A stretch of DNA of 6,247 nucleotides, from positions 1-6,247 of the forward strand of contig JAIPFS010000093.1 in NCBI GenBank assembly GCA_021736545.1, given 5' to 3'. The position numbers and the translations under genes were made by a program. Numbering within the stretch: the stretch's first letter is position 1; every line of letters begins with the position of its first letter. This document shows, one piece after another, positions 1 through 6,035 of the stretch. The notes below the pieces were generated by a model, which was not told the DNA's origin, did not search any database, and saw only the letters and a list, made by a program, of their open reading frames with translations. The DNA is from Spirochaetia bacterium. GTDB taxonomy: Bacteria > Spirochaetota > Spirochaetia > PWKH01.

Positions 1-701
1 TAGATAGACTGCAGATAGTCCTGGTTGATACGGAAACGGACGAGAATATCGGATCTGTATGCAGGGCTATGAAAACAATGGGCTTATCGAGACTGGCTAT
101 TGTCAGTAATTCACGATATCATGAAGATAGTATTAGAAAGCTGGCTATCCATGCCTTTGATATATATGAACAGCACAAGAGATATTCCACCCTTTCAGAG
201 GCTGTATCTGATAGTATTCTGACTATCGGGGCTACGAGAAGAAGAGGAAAATTTAGAAAATATTTTTCCTATCTCCCGGAACAGCTGACAGAGAAGATCA
301 ACTCCCTGGGACCTGGTATTGTTTCCATTGTGTTCGGGAGAGAATCTGACGGATTGACCTTAAGGGAGCTCAGTATATGCGATGCAGCAGTAAGGATACC
401 GACAAGTAAAGACTTTCCAAGTCTGAATCTAGCGCAGGCTGTACAAATCATTGCTTATGAATTGAGAAGAGGATTGACCGATACAGATGGATATAGACCT
501 ATTGAGAGGAATCAGCTGGAAAAAACTGTTGATACTATTGTAGAATCCCTTGAATCAATTGATTTTTTCAAACAGCAGGAGAAGCTTGAGCTTCGTCAGT
601 TTTACAGGGATATTTTTGCCAGAGCAGGTTTAAGTAAACAGGAGTCGGATCGTATAGAAAAGCATTTCAGAAAAATGGCTGCCGTAAAAATTTATAAGTA
701 G
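1..701 (+). CDS. trmJ: TrmJ-type tRNA (cytidine/uridine-2'-O-)methyltransferase, 5'-truncated by window edge
   Basis: SpoU/TrmH-family (SPOUT) methyltransferase, closest to TrmJ, which 2'-O-methylates position 32 of the tRNA anticodon loop using S-adenosylmethionine in the cytoplasm. The reading frame is open from base 3 to the TAG at 699-701, giving 232 visible residues. An ATG at 69 falls inside conserved motif 1, so it is not the start; the true start lies upstream of the window, probably only a few codons away because the visible part begins with the family's first beta strand (LQIVLVD). Motif 1 has N15, G17 and R21 in NIGSVCRAM. Motif 2 is FGRESDGLT at 111-119. Motif 3, SLNLAQAVQI at 140-149, forms the trefoil knot and SAM site. 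GATRR at 76-80 is also typical. The C-terminal helical extension (about 170-232) is the one seen in TrmJ (E. coli protein about 246 aa). No terminator follows, so read-through into cysE is possible. Family call is firm; exact target position is inferred. Confidence 0.9.
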   Translation, partial: DRLQIVLVDTETDENIGSVCRAMKTMGLSRLAIVSNSRYHEDSIRKLAIHAFDIYEQHKRYSTLSEAVSDSILTIGATRRRGKFRKYFSYLPEQLTEKINSLGPGIVSIVFGRESDGLTLRELSICDAAVRIPTSKDFPSLNLAQAVQIIAYELRRGLTDTDGYRPIERNQLEKTVDTIVESLESIDFFKQQEKLELRQFYRDIFARAGLSKQESDRIEKHFRKMAAVKIYK

Positions 702-731
702 TTTCTTTGCTGAAAATCTTAAGTCTTTGAA

Positions 732-787
732 CCTGATTACCTGATTACCTGATTACCTGATTACCTGATTACCTGATTACTTGATAA
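732..787. repeat. Octamer tandem repeat, six perfect copies plus one degenerate, upstream of cysE
   Basis: The unit CCTGATTA is repeated head-to-tail without error at 732-739, 740-747, 748-755, 756-763, 764-771 and 772-779, followed by a degenerate seventh copy CTTGATAA at 780-787. The array lies 30 bases after the trmJ stop and about 104 bases before the preferred cysE start. Because 8 is not a multiple of 3, every frame meets a stop every 24 bases (TGA on the plus strand, TAA on the minus strand). The array therefore cannot be coding, and changes in copy number could act only through promoter spacing, the leader RNA or protein binding. The rest of the 702-891 gap shows no clear terminator, known riboswitch or RNA gene. 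A weak promoter-like pair, TTGATA at 781-786 and TGTAAA at 806-811 (19-base spacer), begins in the degenerate last copy. Confidence 0.95.
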
Positions 788-876
788 CGGAATAAAGCAG
801 AAAGCTGTAAAAGCCGACTTGAGTGAAATTTACACTCTTCAAAGCAGCTTATGGGCTTTATTCAAATTTTTTTCCT

Positions 877-894
877 AGAGGGGAGATAATTTTG
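877..894 (+). promoter_or_regulatory. Ribosome binding site deciding the cysE TTG start
   Basis: AGAGGGGAG at 877-885 is a strong Shine-Dalgarno sequence ending 6 bases before an in-frame TTG at 892-894. The longer alternative start, GTG at 823, directly follows an in-frame TGA (820-822) and has no purine-rich site in front of it. The TTG is therefore preferred. Confidence 0.8.
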
Positions 895-1866
895 GAATTG
901 AAAAACCTACCGGGTAAAACCAGCAAATATCTGCAGGACATAATGAAAAGCTATGATGGATCTGCAGGGACAAATTTTATTGATGAGAGAAGACTTCCCG
1001 ATGTACAGGGAATCCAGGAAGTACTTGACGGCCTTATTGAAATCCTTTTTCCCGGCTACTCCGGTAAAAGAGATATTACCAGTGAAAATGCTATGTATGT
1101 ACTTGGAGATCTGCTTACTTCTGTTAAATGGAAACTTGAAGAGCAACTGCTGAAAGCCTTTCGTCATGAATGCGATATCGAATCCTGTCCGCATCCCAAT
1201 TGTGAATTACGATCAGAGCGGGTAATAGATAAACTCTTCTCGGAATTACCTGAAATACGCAGAGTATTGAAAACTGATGTCCAAGCCGCTTTTGATGGAG
1301 ATCCTGCAGCCAAGTCGGAAGAAGAGGTGGTAATCAGCTATCCCGGTCTCCGGGCAATGGCTATACATAGAATCTCTCATATTCTTTACATCCTTCTAGT
1401 CCCCCTGATACCAAGAATGATGAACGAAATAGCCCATTCTCAAACAGGCATAGACATACATCCGGGAGCCAAAATCGGGGAAAGCGTCTTTATCGATCAT
1501 GGAACGGGGGTAGTAATTGGAGAAACTTCTATAATCGGCAAGAATGTAAAAATCTATCAGGGAGTAACCTTAGGTGCATTAAGTTTTCCAAAAGATGCCT
1601 GTGGAAATCTTATTCGAGGAGTACAGCGACATCCTACCATAGATGACAATGTTACAATTTATGCTCATGCAACAATTTTAGGGAATGTGCATATTGGAAA
1701 TAACAGCATCATTGGAAGTAATGTATGGCTGAAAGATGATGTGGGTCCGGATACCATGGTTATGCTTCAGAACCCGAAAACAATTTTCCGGGAAAGAAAA
1801 TCCAGCGAAAAAGATAAGAAAAACGCATCTGAAAAATCCGACGACTGTGATGAAAAAAAATCATGA
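892..1866 (+). CDS. cysE: Serine O-acetyltransferase (EpsC-like long form)
   Basis: Transfers acetyl from acetyl-CoA to L-serine, giving O-acetylserine, the first step of cysteine synthesis; cytoplasmic. Read from TTG 892 the product is 324 aa (347 aa if GTG 823 were used). Residues 1 to about 180 are the helical N-terminal SAT domain, ending in the YPGLRAM...HRISH signature (H159, R160, H163). From about 184 to 294 comes a left-handed beta helix of hexapeptide repeats: GIDIHPGAKIG, then FIDHGTGVVIGET with the catalytic His203 preceded by Asp202, then YQGVTLGAL. Asp188 in DIHP matches the other half of the E. coli catalytic dyad. RHPTI (H247) and the ILGNVHIG coils follow. A CX4CX4C cluster sits at C94, C99 and C104. 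The last 30 residues are a charged, Lys/Glu/Ser-rich tail ending in Ser, unlike the Ile-ending tail that docks into CysK in classical CysE. The gene lies 190 bases after trmJ on the same strand and overlaps the mnmA stop codon tail to tail. Family call is secure. Confidence 0.93.
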   Translation: MELKNLPGKTSKYLQDIMKSYDGSAGTNFIDERRLPDVQGIQEVLDGLIEILFPGYSGKRDITSENAMYVLGDLLTSVKWKLEEQLLKAFRHECDIESCPHPNCELRSERVIDKLFSELPEIRRVLKTDVQAAFDGDPAAKSEEEVVISYPGLRAMAIHRISHILYILLVPLIPRMMNEIAHSQTGIDIHPGAKIGESVFIDHGTGVVIGETSIIGKNVKIYQGVTLGALSFPKDACGNLIRGVQRHPTIDDNVTIYAHATILGNVHIGNNSIIGSNVWLKDDVGPDTMVMLQNPKTIFRERKSSEKDKKNASEKSDDCDEKKS

Positions 1867-2991
1867 TGCCAGAATAATTCCGCCGCCCAGCACTAGAGAA
1901 TCATGATATAATACTGCTGATTGCCCTGGAGTTACTGTAACCGGTGAATCCGTATAAATAGTAATTTCAGCCTGCATTTGTTCCTGCATTTGTTTACGAT
2001 AATTTTTATTATTGATTTCAATACGACAAGGAACTTTCGACGTATTATAGCGCACTTTGACAGTCATGTTCAGCTTTTTCTGCTCGTTTATAAGGAGATC
2101 TAAGGGGATGAAGAAGTTACCCTCTCCGATGGAAAACTTTTTCTTCCTGTATTCACCCACCCTCTCCACAAAGATCGTATTTTCCTCTGCATCCAACTTG
2201 CTGACGTACCAAGGACCATTTGAAAGACCTAAGCCCTGCCTTTGTCCTATGGTATAATGCATGTAGCCTTTATGCGTTCCTAAAACCGTTCCTGCTATAT
2301 CTTTAATGTAGCCCGGTTTTTCAATTTCTTCTTCGGGAATATATTTTTTCAAGAAATCCGTATATTTCCCTTGAATAAAACAGATATCCTGGCTTTCCTT
2401 TACACTTGAAGTTGGGAAATCATGGGCAGCAGCAATGGCAGCAACCTCACTTTTTGTATATGAGCCTAAAGGAAATCGCAAATTGGGAAGAATCTCAGGT
2501 GAAATACGGTAAAGCATATACGACTGATCTTTTCGGCTGTCTTTCCCCTCTTTGATTACGGGGAAGCCGAAAAGTTCATCTTTCTGAACATAGTGTCCCG
2601 TTGCAAAACCCAGCTGCTCATCATGGGCCAAGCTATTTCTCTTCAGCAATTCTGTTTTAACCTGCTGATAAAATTCCGTAAAACGTATGCGTTCATTGCA
2701 TCTGACGCAGGGATTTGGTGTATGGCCCAACTCATATTCATGGACAAAATCAAGGATAACCCGGTTTTCAAAAGAATTGTACATATCAACTTTCACGTAG
2801 GGTATGTGCATTTTTTTACATATCTGCTCTGCCCTGGCAAGCGCTTCGTCACTGCAGATTGCAGAATTTCTACAGATGGCATGACTGCAGCCTGCAAGTT
2901 TATATCCCTGCTTCTGAAGCAGATGCAATGCCACACTTGAATCCACTCCGCCGCTCAGCCCGACGGCGATTATCTTAAATTCTTGACTCAA
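1861..2991 (-). CDS. mnmA: tRNA-specific 2-thiouridylase MnmA
   Basis: Activates U34 of tRNA Lys, Glu and Gln with ATP and inserts persulfide sulfur to make 2-thiouridine. Read from TTG 2991 the product is 376 aa, close to E. coli MnmA (368 aa). A TTG at 3042 would add 17 residues with no family resemblance, whereas the TTG at 2991 has GAGGAA six bases upstream. The PP-loop SGGVDSS is at 13-19. TPNPCVRCN carries catalytic Cys95 with Cys98. ATGHY is at 130-134, KDQSYML at 154-160 and SQDICFI, with the second catalytic Cys204, at 200-206. HYTIGQRQGLG at 245-255 opens the central domain, followed by a beta-barrel C-terminal domain. Extra cysteines C35, C40, C46 and C58 stand where many MnmA proteins have a different sequence. 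A 12-base in-frame duplication lies near the C-terminus. Convergent with cysE and divergent from the phosphodiesterase gene. Confidence 0.95.
   Translation of the reverse strand: MSQEFKIIAVGLSGGVDSSVALHLLQKQGYKLAGCSHAICRNSAICSDEALARAEQICKKMHIPYVKVDMYNSFENRVILDFVHEYELGHTPNPCVRCNERIRFTEFYQQVKTELLKRNSLAHDEQLGFATGHYVQKDELFGFPVIKEGKDSRKDQSYMLYRISPEILPNLRFPLGSYTKSEVAAIAAAHDFPTSSVKESQDICFIQGKYTDFLKKYIPEEEIEKPGYIKDIAGTVLGTHKGYMHYTIGQRQGLGLSNGPWYVSKLDAEENTIFVERVGEYRKKKFSIGEGNFFIPLDLLINEQKKLNMTVKVRYNTSKVPCRIEINNKNYRKQMQEQMQAEITIYTDSPVTVTPGQSAVLYHDSLVLGGGIILAS
1971..1994 (-). repeat. 12-base in-frame tandem duplication inside mnmA
   Basis: Two perfect copies of the 12-mer CCTGCATTTGTT (plus-strand reading) lie back to back at 1971-1982 and 1983-1994. 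On the coding strand they give the repetitive peptide KQMQEQMQAE near residues 333-342, in a region between beta strands of the C-terminal barrel. Because 12 is a multiple of 3, the frame is kept. It looks like a recent slippage duplication in a tolerant surface loop. Confidence 0.9.
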
Positions 2992-3013
2992 AATACATTC
3001 CTCACAATATATT
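2983..3013 (+). promoter_or_regulatory. Candidate promoter for the phosphodiesterase gene
   Basis: TTGACT at 2983-2988 and TATATT at 3008-3013 are separated by 19 bases, longer than ideal. The -35 would lie within the first codons of mnmA and the start point near 3020, before both possible phosphodiesterase start codons. No other plus-strand promoter stands out in this short divergent gap. Confidence 0.3.
2989..3003 (-). promoter_or_regulatory. Ribosome binding site deciding the mnmA TTG start
   Basis: On the minus strand GAGGAA occupies 3003-2998, then six bases, then the TTG start codon at 2991-2989. This spacing is near ideal and places the PP-loop at residue 13, as expected for MnmA. Confidence 0.75.
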
Positions 3014-3015
3014 AA

Positions 3016-3042
3016 TTTATATTCAAGCTGATACTTTTTCAA
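3016..3042 (-). promoter_or_regulatory. Candidate mnmA promoter
   Basis: On the minus strand TTGAAA (3042-3037) is followed after 15 bases by TATAAA (3021-3016); a 17-base spacer would give TAAATT instead. Transcription would begin near 3009, leaving a short leader that just contains the GAGGAA ribosome site. The -35 hexamer overlaps the first possible start codon of the divergent phosphodiesterase gene. AT-rich DNA makes chance matches likely. Confidence 0.35.
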
Positions 3043-3926
3043 TGGAAAATATCAAACGAGAATATGTTGACTTCGGCTATTTTTCAGCATACAGTAATTC
3101 TATGAAATATTCCAAGCATCCCTTCTTTAAGCCAGTCCCGAAAGTTATTGCCCATCGTGGTGATTCAGCATTTTTTCCTGAAAATACCCTCCCCGCTTTT
3201 GAAAGCGCCCAGGAAATTGGAGTCGACTGCATTGAGACGGACGTTCACTGCACGAAGGATGGTGAAGTAATTATCTGGCATGATGACACCCTGGACAGAT
3301 CCACAAACGGACATGGACCAGTAGAACAATACACGCTAAATGAATTAAAGAAACTTGATGCCGGGTACTGGTTCTCGGGAGAAGATAACGTAAACCACGA
3401 AAAAAGTGAATACCCTTTTCGGGACAGAGGAATCCGCATGACAACTCTCCATGAAGCTTTAGAAGCTCTGCCTGAAATGAAGTTCAATATCGATTTAAAA
3501 ACTGAATCTCCAGCTATGGTCAAAGCATTTGTCAAAGTTATTGAAGATCAAAAAGCCTTTTCCCGAGTTCTTGGTGCAAGCTTTCATCGATCAAATCTTG
3601 TGCATCTACGCAAAATTGCTCCCCAGATAATAACAAGCTTTGCTCATAAAGAGGTGGTTAACATTCTCATACGCGCTCGTTTGGGTTTGATTACACAAAA
3701 CAGCTCATTCCCGGGAGCTGTTCTTCAGATCCCGGTCAAACAGGGGAACATACAGGTTTTAAACCCAAAACTTATCAGAACATACAAGAAAGCCGGACTC
3801 TACGTTCAAGTCTGGACAATAAACAAGCGTGAAGAGATGGAAAGACTGCTTTCTATGGGGGCAGACGGCATTTTTACCGATAATCCTCGACTGCTCCGTT
3901 TGGTTGCGGATTCACTAGATGCATAG
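3042..3926 (+). CDS. Cytoplasmic glycerophosphodiester phosphodiesterase (GDPD family)
   Basis: Hydrolyses glycerophosphodiesters (deacylated phospholipid head groups) to sn-glycerol 3-phosphate and an alcohol; a TIM-barrel metal enzyme. From ATG 3042 the product is 294 aa. Signature residues are all present: H38 and R39 in IAHRGDS, PENT at 46-49, E65 and D67 in IETDVH, and H80 in IIWHDDTLDRST, followed by NIDLK at 149-153. The C-terminal VQVWTINKREEM (about 255-266) and GADGIFTDNP (273-282) complete the barrel. There is no signal peptide or lipobox, so it resembles UgpQ rather than periplasmic GlpQ. The start is uncertain: neither ATG 3042 nor the in-frame ATG 3102 (residue 21) has a good ribosome site, and the family core begins near residue 30, so the 274-residue version is equally possible. 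Divergent from mnmA and convergent with the DUF4954 gene. Natural substrate not deducible. Confidence 0.93.
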   Translation: MENIKREYVDFGYFSAYSNSMKYSKHPFFKPVPKVIAHRGDSAFFPENTLPAFESAQEIGVDCIETDVHCTKDGEVIIWHDDTLDRSTNGHGPVEQYTLNELKKLDAGYWFSGEDNVNHEKSEYPFRDRGIRMTTLHEALEALPEMKFNIDLKTESPAMVKAFVKVIEDQKAFSRVLGASFHRSNLVHLRKIAPQIITSFAHKEVVNILIRARLGLITQNSSFPGAVLQIPVKQGNIQVLNPKLIRTYKKAGLYVQVWTINKREEMERLLSMGADGIFTDNPRLLRLVADSLDA

Positions 3927-3934
3927 ATGCACAT

Positions 3935-3969
3935 GATTCAAAGAATCTGCAGCATTTCCTCGAGATTCT
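3935..3969. repeat. Short inverted repeats between convergent genes
   Basis: AGAATCT (3942-3948) and AGATTCT (3963-3969) are perfect 7-base inverted repeats with a 14-base loop. An overlapping alternative, GATTC-AAA-GAATC (3935-3947), gives a 5-base stem with a 3-base loop. They fill the 41-base gap between the phosphodiesterase stop and the DUF4954 stop, where a shared terminator would be expected. However, the stems are AT-rich and no run of T follows on either strand, so terminator function is doubtful. Confidence 0.4.
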
Positions 3970-5998
3970 ATTCCTCAAGATTCTCCAGTAATTCGATCAT
4001 TTTTTCAAATGTTTTTTCTTTATTCTGTATATCTTTATCAAGCAGTACTATAGCTTTATTGCCGTCAAATTTGCCATGTATTGCCTCGAAATCATCATTT
4101 CGAACATCATCATTTCCATCTATACCATAACTGATTTTTGCCAGTTCACTGTATTCCTTGTATGCATCAGTTCTTCGTAATCTGTAAAGCCGTTTTTCTG
4201 CCTCTATCCACTGTCTCAGCACACCAAAGAGATCTTCCTCTGAAAATTCTGCGGTACTCTTGTGTTTCTTTTTCTGCAGGTGATTCAAGACCCAGCTGTA
4301 TTCATAATCTTCGTAACCGAGAAAAATCTTATGAAGTGCAGTATTAATGTGTTCAAATGATGCATACGTATTGGATTTTATCTGGTCAATCAAATCATTC
4401 AACTGATTCTCAGGAATCAGCAGTCCTGATAAATCTGCCCAGTTTTCACTTGAATTATACTCTTCCTTAGGAATTAGTCCGGTAATAATTTCGTCAAATG
4501 ATAATCTGACACCTCTTTTCTTAGGCTCATCCAGAAGCATTTCCAATTTTCTGACAACAATTCTGCCCAGGTAAGCCCGAAGCAGCAGTTCATAGAGATC
4601 TACACCCTTCTGAATATCCTTCTGACGTAAATAAAATCCAGTAATGGGATACTGATCCACATCGCGATGCATTTTTATTGCCTGCAGACGCTGCTGGCCG
4701 CGAAACATTGACTGCATACTCAAGGGATTGTAGAGAGAAAAATTGATATAATCACGCAAGTTCTCCCCTTCCCGAGGATCACGCTGCAGCCATTTATTTG
4801 TATCCCTGACTATGCCGATTGATGTAATATTTCTGCCGGGGATGAGAACGCTCTTTTCATCCATCTCAACTAGATAAGAGAAAGGAAAATCATGAGTATC
4901 AAAGGCAACAATATGCGAACCGATGACAATTGTCCCCGCACCTATCCGCTTCGGCCAACGCAGGTAGACATTTGATGCAGTTTTGCAGCCCCTTTCCAGT
5001 ACCCCCTGGCTTGTCGGCCCGAGTTTATACATATGGTTGCTTTGATTGGTACCGCTTCCTGCATTAAAAAATGACATATAACTTGCTATCAGCAGGGTCC
5101 CTTTGTGATGGCTTACGGAAAAGGGTCCTGCAAATACGGAGGCTATTTCACCATGCGCCAATTCTGAGCCTGCAAATGCCAGAGAATCAATAGCTGAAAA
5201 CTGGGTATCAATTTTCACCCCCTGTCCTATGAACGCTCGTATCAAGCTTACCCCGAATCCTATGGAAACTCCTTCCTGAATTATGAAGTCTTCCGCAAAC
5301 ACCGAAGATCCGATCCGAACCGGCATAATTTCTGAACTCAGGATCGTTCCATTACTGAAGGATGATGCTCCCTCAATTACTGCATATGGCCCGACACAGA
5401 CAGAATGAAGCTTGCCTGTATGAAAAATTGATGCATTATGACTTATAACTCCCATGTCCGAGGAGTTCTTTTCCTTTTCCAGTTCAGCTAGACGCTCCAT
5501 TTCGGAAATAAGTCTCTTATCATGTCTGTACATGGCAAACATGTATGCTGTATGAGCATTAAGTTCGTTAAAGATGGGAATATCACGCCCGCCTTTCTCA
5601 TTTACGGCTTCTATAATTACACCGCTGCCGAAACTTGATGGTTCAGGAGTACAGACTTCCTTAACATTTTCCAGAATAACTTCCCGCTCTAGGATATAAT
5701 TCTGGATTGTGCTGCCGTATCCATGGATATAGACATCATCTTCCATGTATACATTTTCAAGAGCAGCTCCCGAAAGGGAACTTATTCTCTTTTTTCCGCA
5801 GGAGCTGATTATTGTTTTCCCTAAGCGCCCTATGTAGACTGAAGAAAAAAAGGAAACCGCACTTACAAGTTCAGCCTGGAAGCCCTCTTTTACGAACACA
5901 GTTTCCCAGTTTTCTGCGCTGCATCCATTCTTTTTGAGAATTTCAATATGTTTTTGATTTACGGGTCTATACTCAGTAAGATTCTTCTTTTCATTCAT
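3968..5998 (-). CDS. DUF4954 family protein, left-handed beta-helix (hexapeptide) protein of unknown function
   Basis: A 676-residue protein matching the DUF4954 family known from Bacteroidetes and Spirochaetes; biochemical role unknown. The N-terminus (EYRPVNQKHIEILKKNGCSA, 9-28) matches how family members begin and supports the ATG at 5998. Residues about 50-135 and 185-360 contain irregular hexapeptide-type strands (VYIG, VYMEDDVYI, CVGPYAVIEG, VRIGSSVFAEDFI, RIGAGTIVIG) typical of beta-helix acyl- or nucleotidyl-transferase-like folds. They are split by a charged helical segment at about 153-180. The most distinctive block runs from VFAGPFSVSHHKGTLL (288-303) through FFNAGSGTNQSNHMYKLGP (310-328) to QGVLERGCK (331-339); its His, Asn and Lys residues look like an active or ligand site. 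Residues about 450-676 are mostly helical. No signal peptide or membrane span is visible, so it is probably cytoplasmic. It has its own promoter downstream of the tRNA-Asp terminator and no Shine-Dalgarno. Convergent neighbour is the phosphodiesterase; no pathway can be assigned. Confidence 0.88.
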   Translation of the reverse strand: MNEKKNLTEYRPVNQKHIEILKKNGCSAENWETVFVKEGFQAELVSAVSFFSSVYIGRLGKTIISSCGKKRISSLSGAALENVYMEDDVYIHGYGSTIQNYILEREVILENVKEVCTPEPSSFGSGVIIEAVNEKGGRDIPIFNELNAHTAYMFAMYRHDKRLISEMERLAELEKEKNSSDMGVISHNASIFHTGKLHSVCVGPYAVIEGASSFSNGTILSSEIMPVRIGSSVFAEDFIIQEGVSIGFGVSLIRAFIGQGVKIDTQFSAIDSLAFAGSELAHGEIASVFAGPFSVSHHKGTLLIASYMSFFNAGSGTNQSNHMYKLGPTSQGVLERGCKTASNVYLRWPKRIGAGTIVIGSHIVAFDTHDFPFSYLVEMDEKSVLIPGRNITSIGIVRDTNKWLQRDPREGENLRDYINFSLYNPLSMQSMFRGQQRLQAIKMHRDVDQYPITGFYLRQKDIQKGVDLYELLLRAYLGRIVVRKLEMLLDEPKKRGVRLSFDEIITGLIPKEEYNSSENWADLSGLLIPENQLNDLIDQIKSNTYASFEHINTALHKIFLGYEDYEYSWVLNHLQKKKHKSTAEFSEEDLFGVLRQWIEAEKRLYRLRRTDAYKEYSELAKISYGIDGNDDVRNDDFEAIHGKFDGNKAIVLLDKDIQNKEKTFEKMIELLENLEE

Positions 5999-6005
5999 AA
6001 TGAAC

Positions 6006-6035
6006 AGTATAACGGCTTTTCAGCTATTAACGCAA
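6006..6035 (-). promoter_or_regulatory. Candidate DUF4954 promoter giving a leaderless mRNA
   Basis: On the minus strand TTGCGT (6035-6030), an 18-base spacer and TATACT (6011-6006) resemble a vegetative promoter with a good -10 and weak -35. Only seven bases separate the -10 from the ATG at 5998-5996, so transcription would begin at or within a base or two of the start codon. No Shine-Dalgarno is present in front of the ATG, which fits leaderless translation. Confidence 0.5.

Noticed and set aside
69..71. ATG at 69 as the start of trmJ
   Set aside because: The frame is open back to base 3 and encodes the first beta strand and motif 1 of the family (IVLVD, NIGSVCRAM), so the ATG is internal.
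732..787. CRISPR array or origin iterons
   Set aside because: Repeats are 8 bases with no spacers, and no cas or replication gene is near. This is a simple tandem repeat.
823..891. GTG at 823 as the start of cysE, adding 23 residues
   Set aside because: It directly follows an in-frame stop and has no ribosome binding site, while the TTG at 892 has a near-ideal one and gives a family-typical N-terminus. It cannot be fully excluded.
702..891. T-box or S-box type leader controlling cysE
   Set aside because: No recognisable T-box motif, SAM-riboswitch core or terminator hairpin is visible before the start codon.
907..1194. Antisense and shadow open frames inside the main genes (for example 907-1194, 3245-3535, 2593-2940)
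   Set aside because: They lie entirely within well-supported genes on another frame, lack family motifs and have no convincing start signals.
1860..1907. Two copies of the palindrome ATCATGAT, 40 bases apart, as a regulatory pair
   Set aside because: Both lie in or at the ends of coding sequence and encode ordinary residues of MnmA. Probably coincidence.
2992..3042. TTG at 3042 as the mnmA start
   Set aside because: The 17 extra residues do not resemble the family and there is no ribosome site, in contrast to the TTG at 2991. The stretch instead looks like promoter and leader.
3927..3970. Bidirectional rho-independent terminator between the convergent genes
   Set aside because: The stems are short and AT-rich with no T-run on either side.
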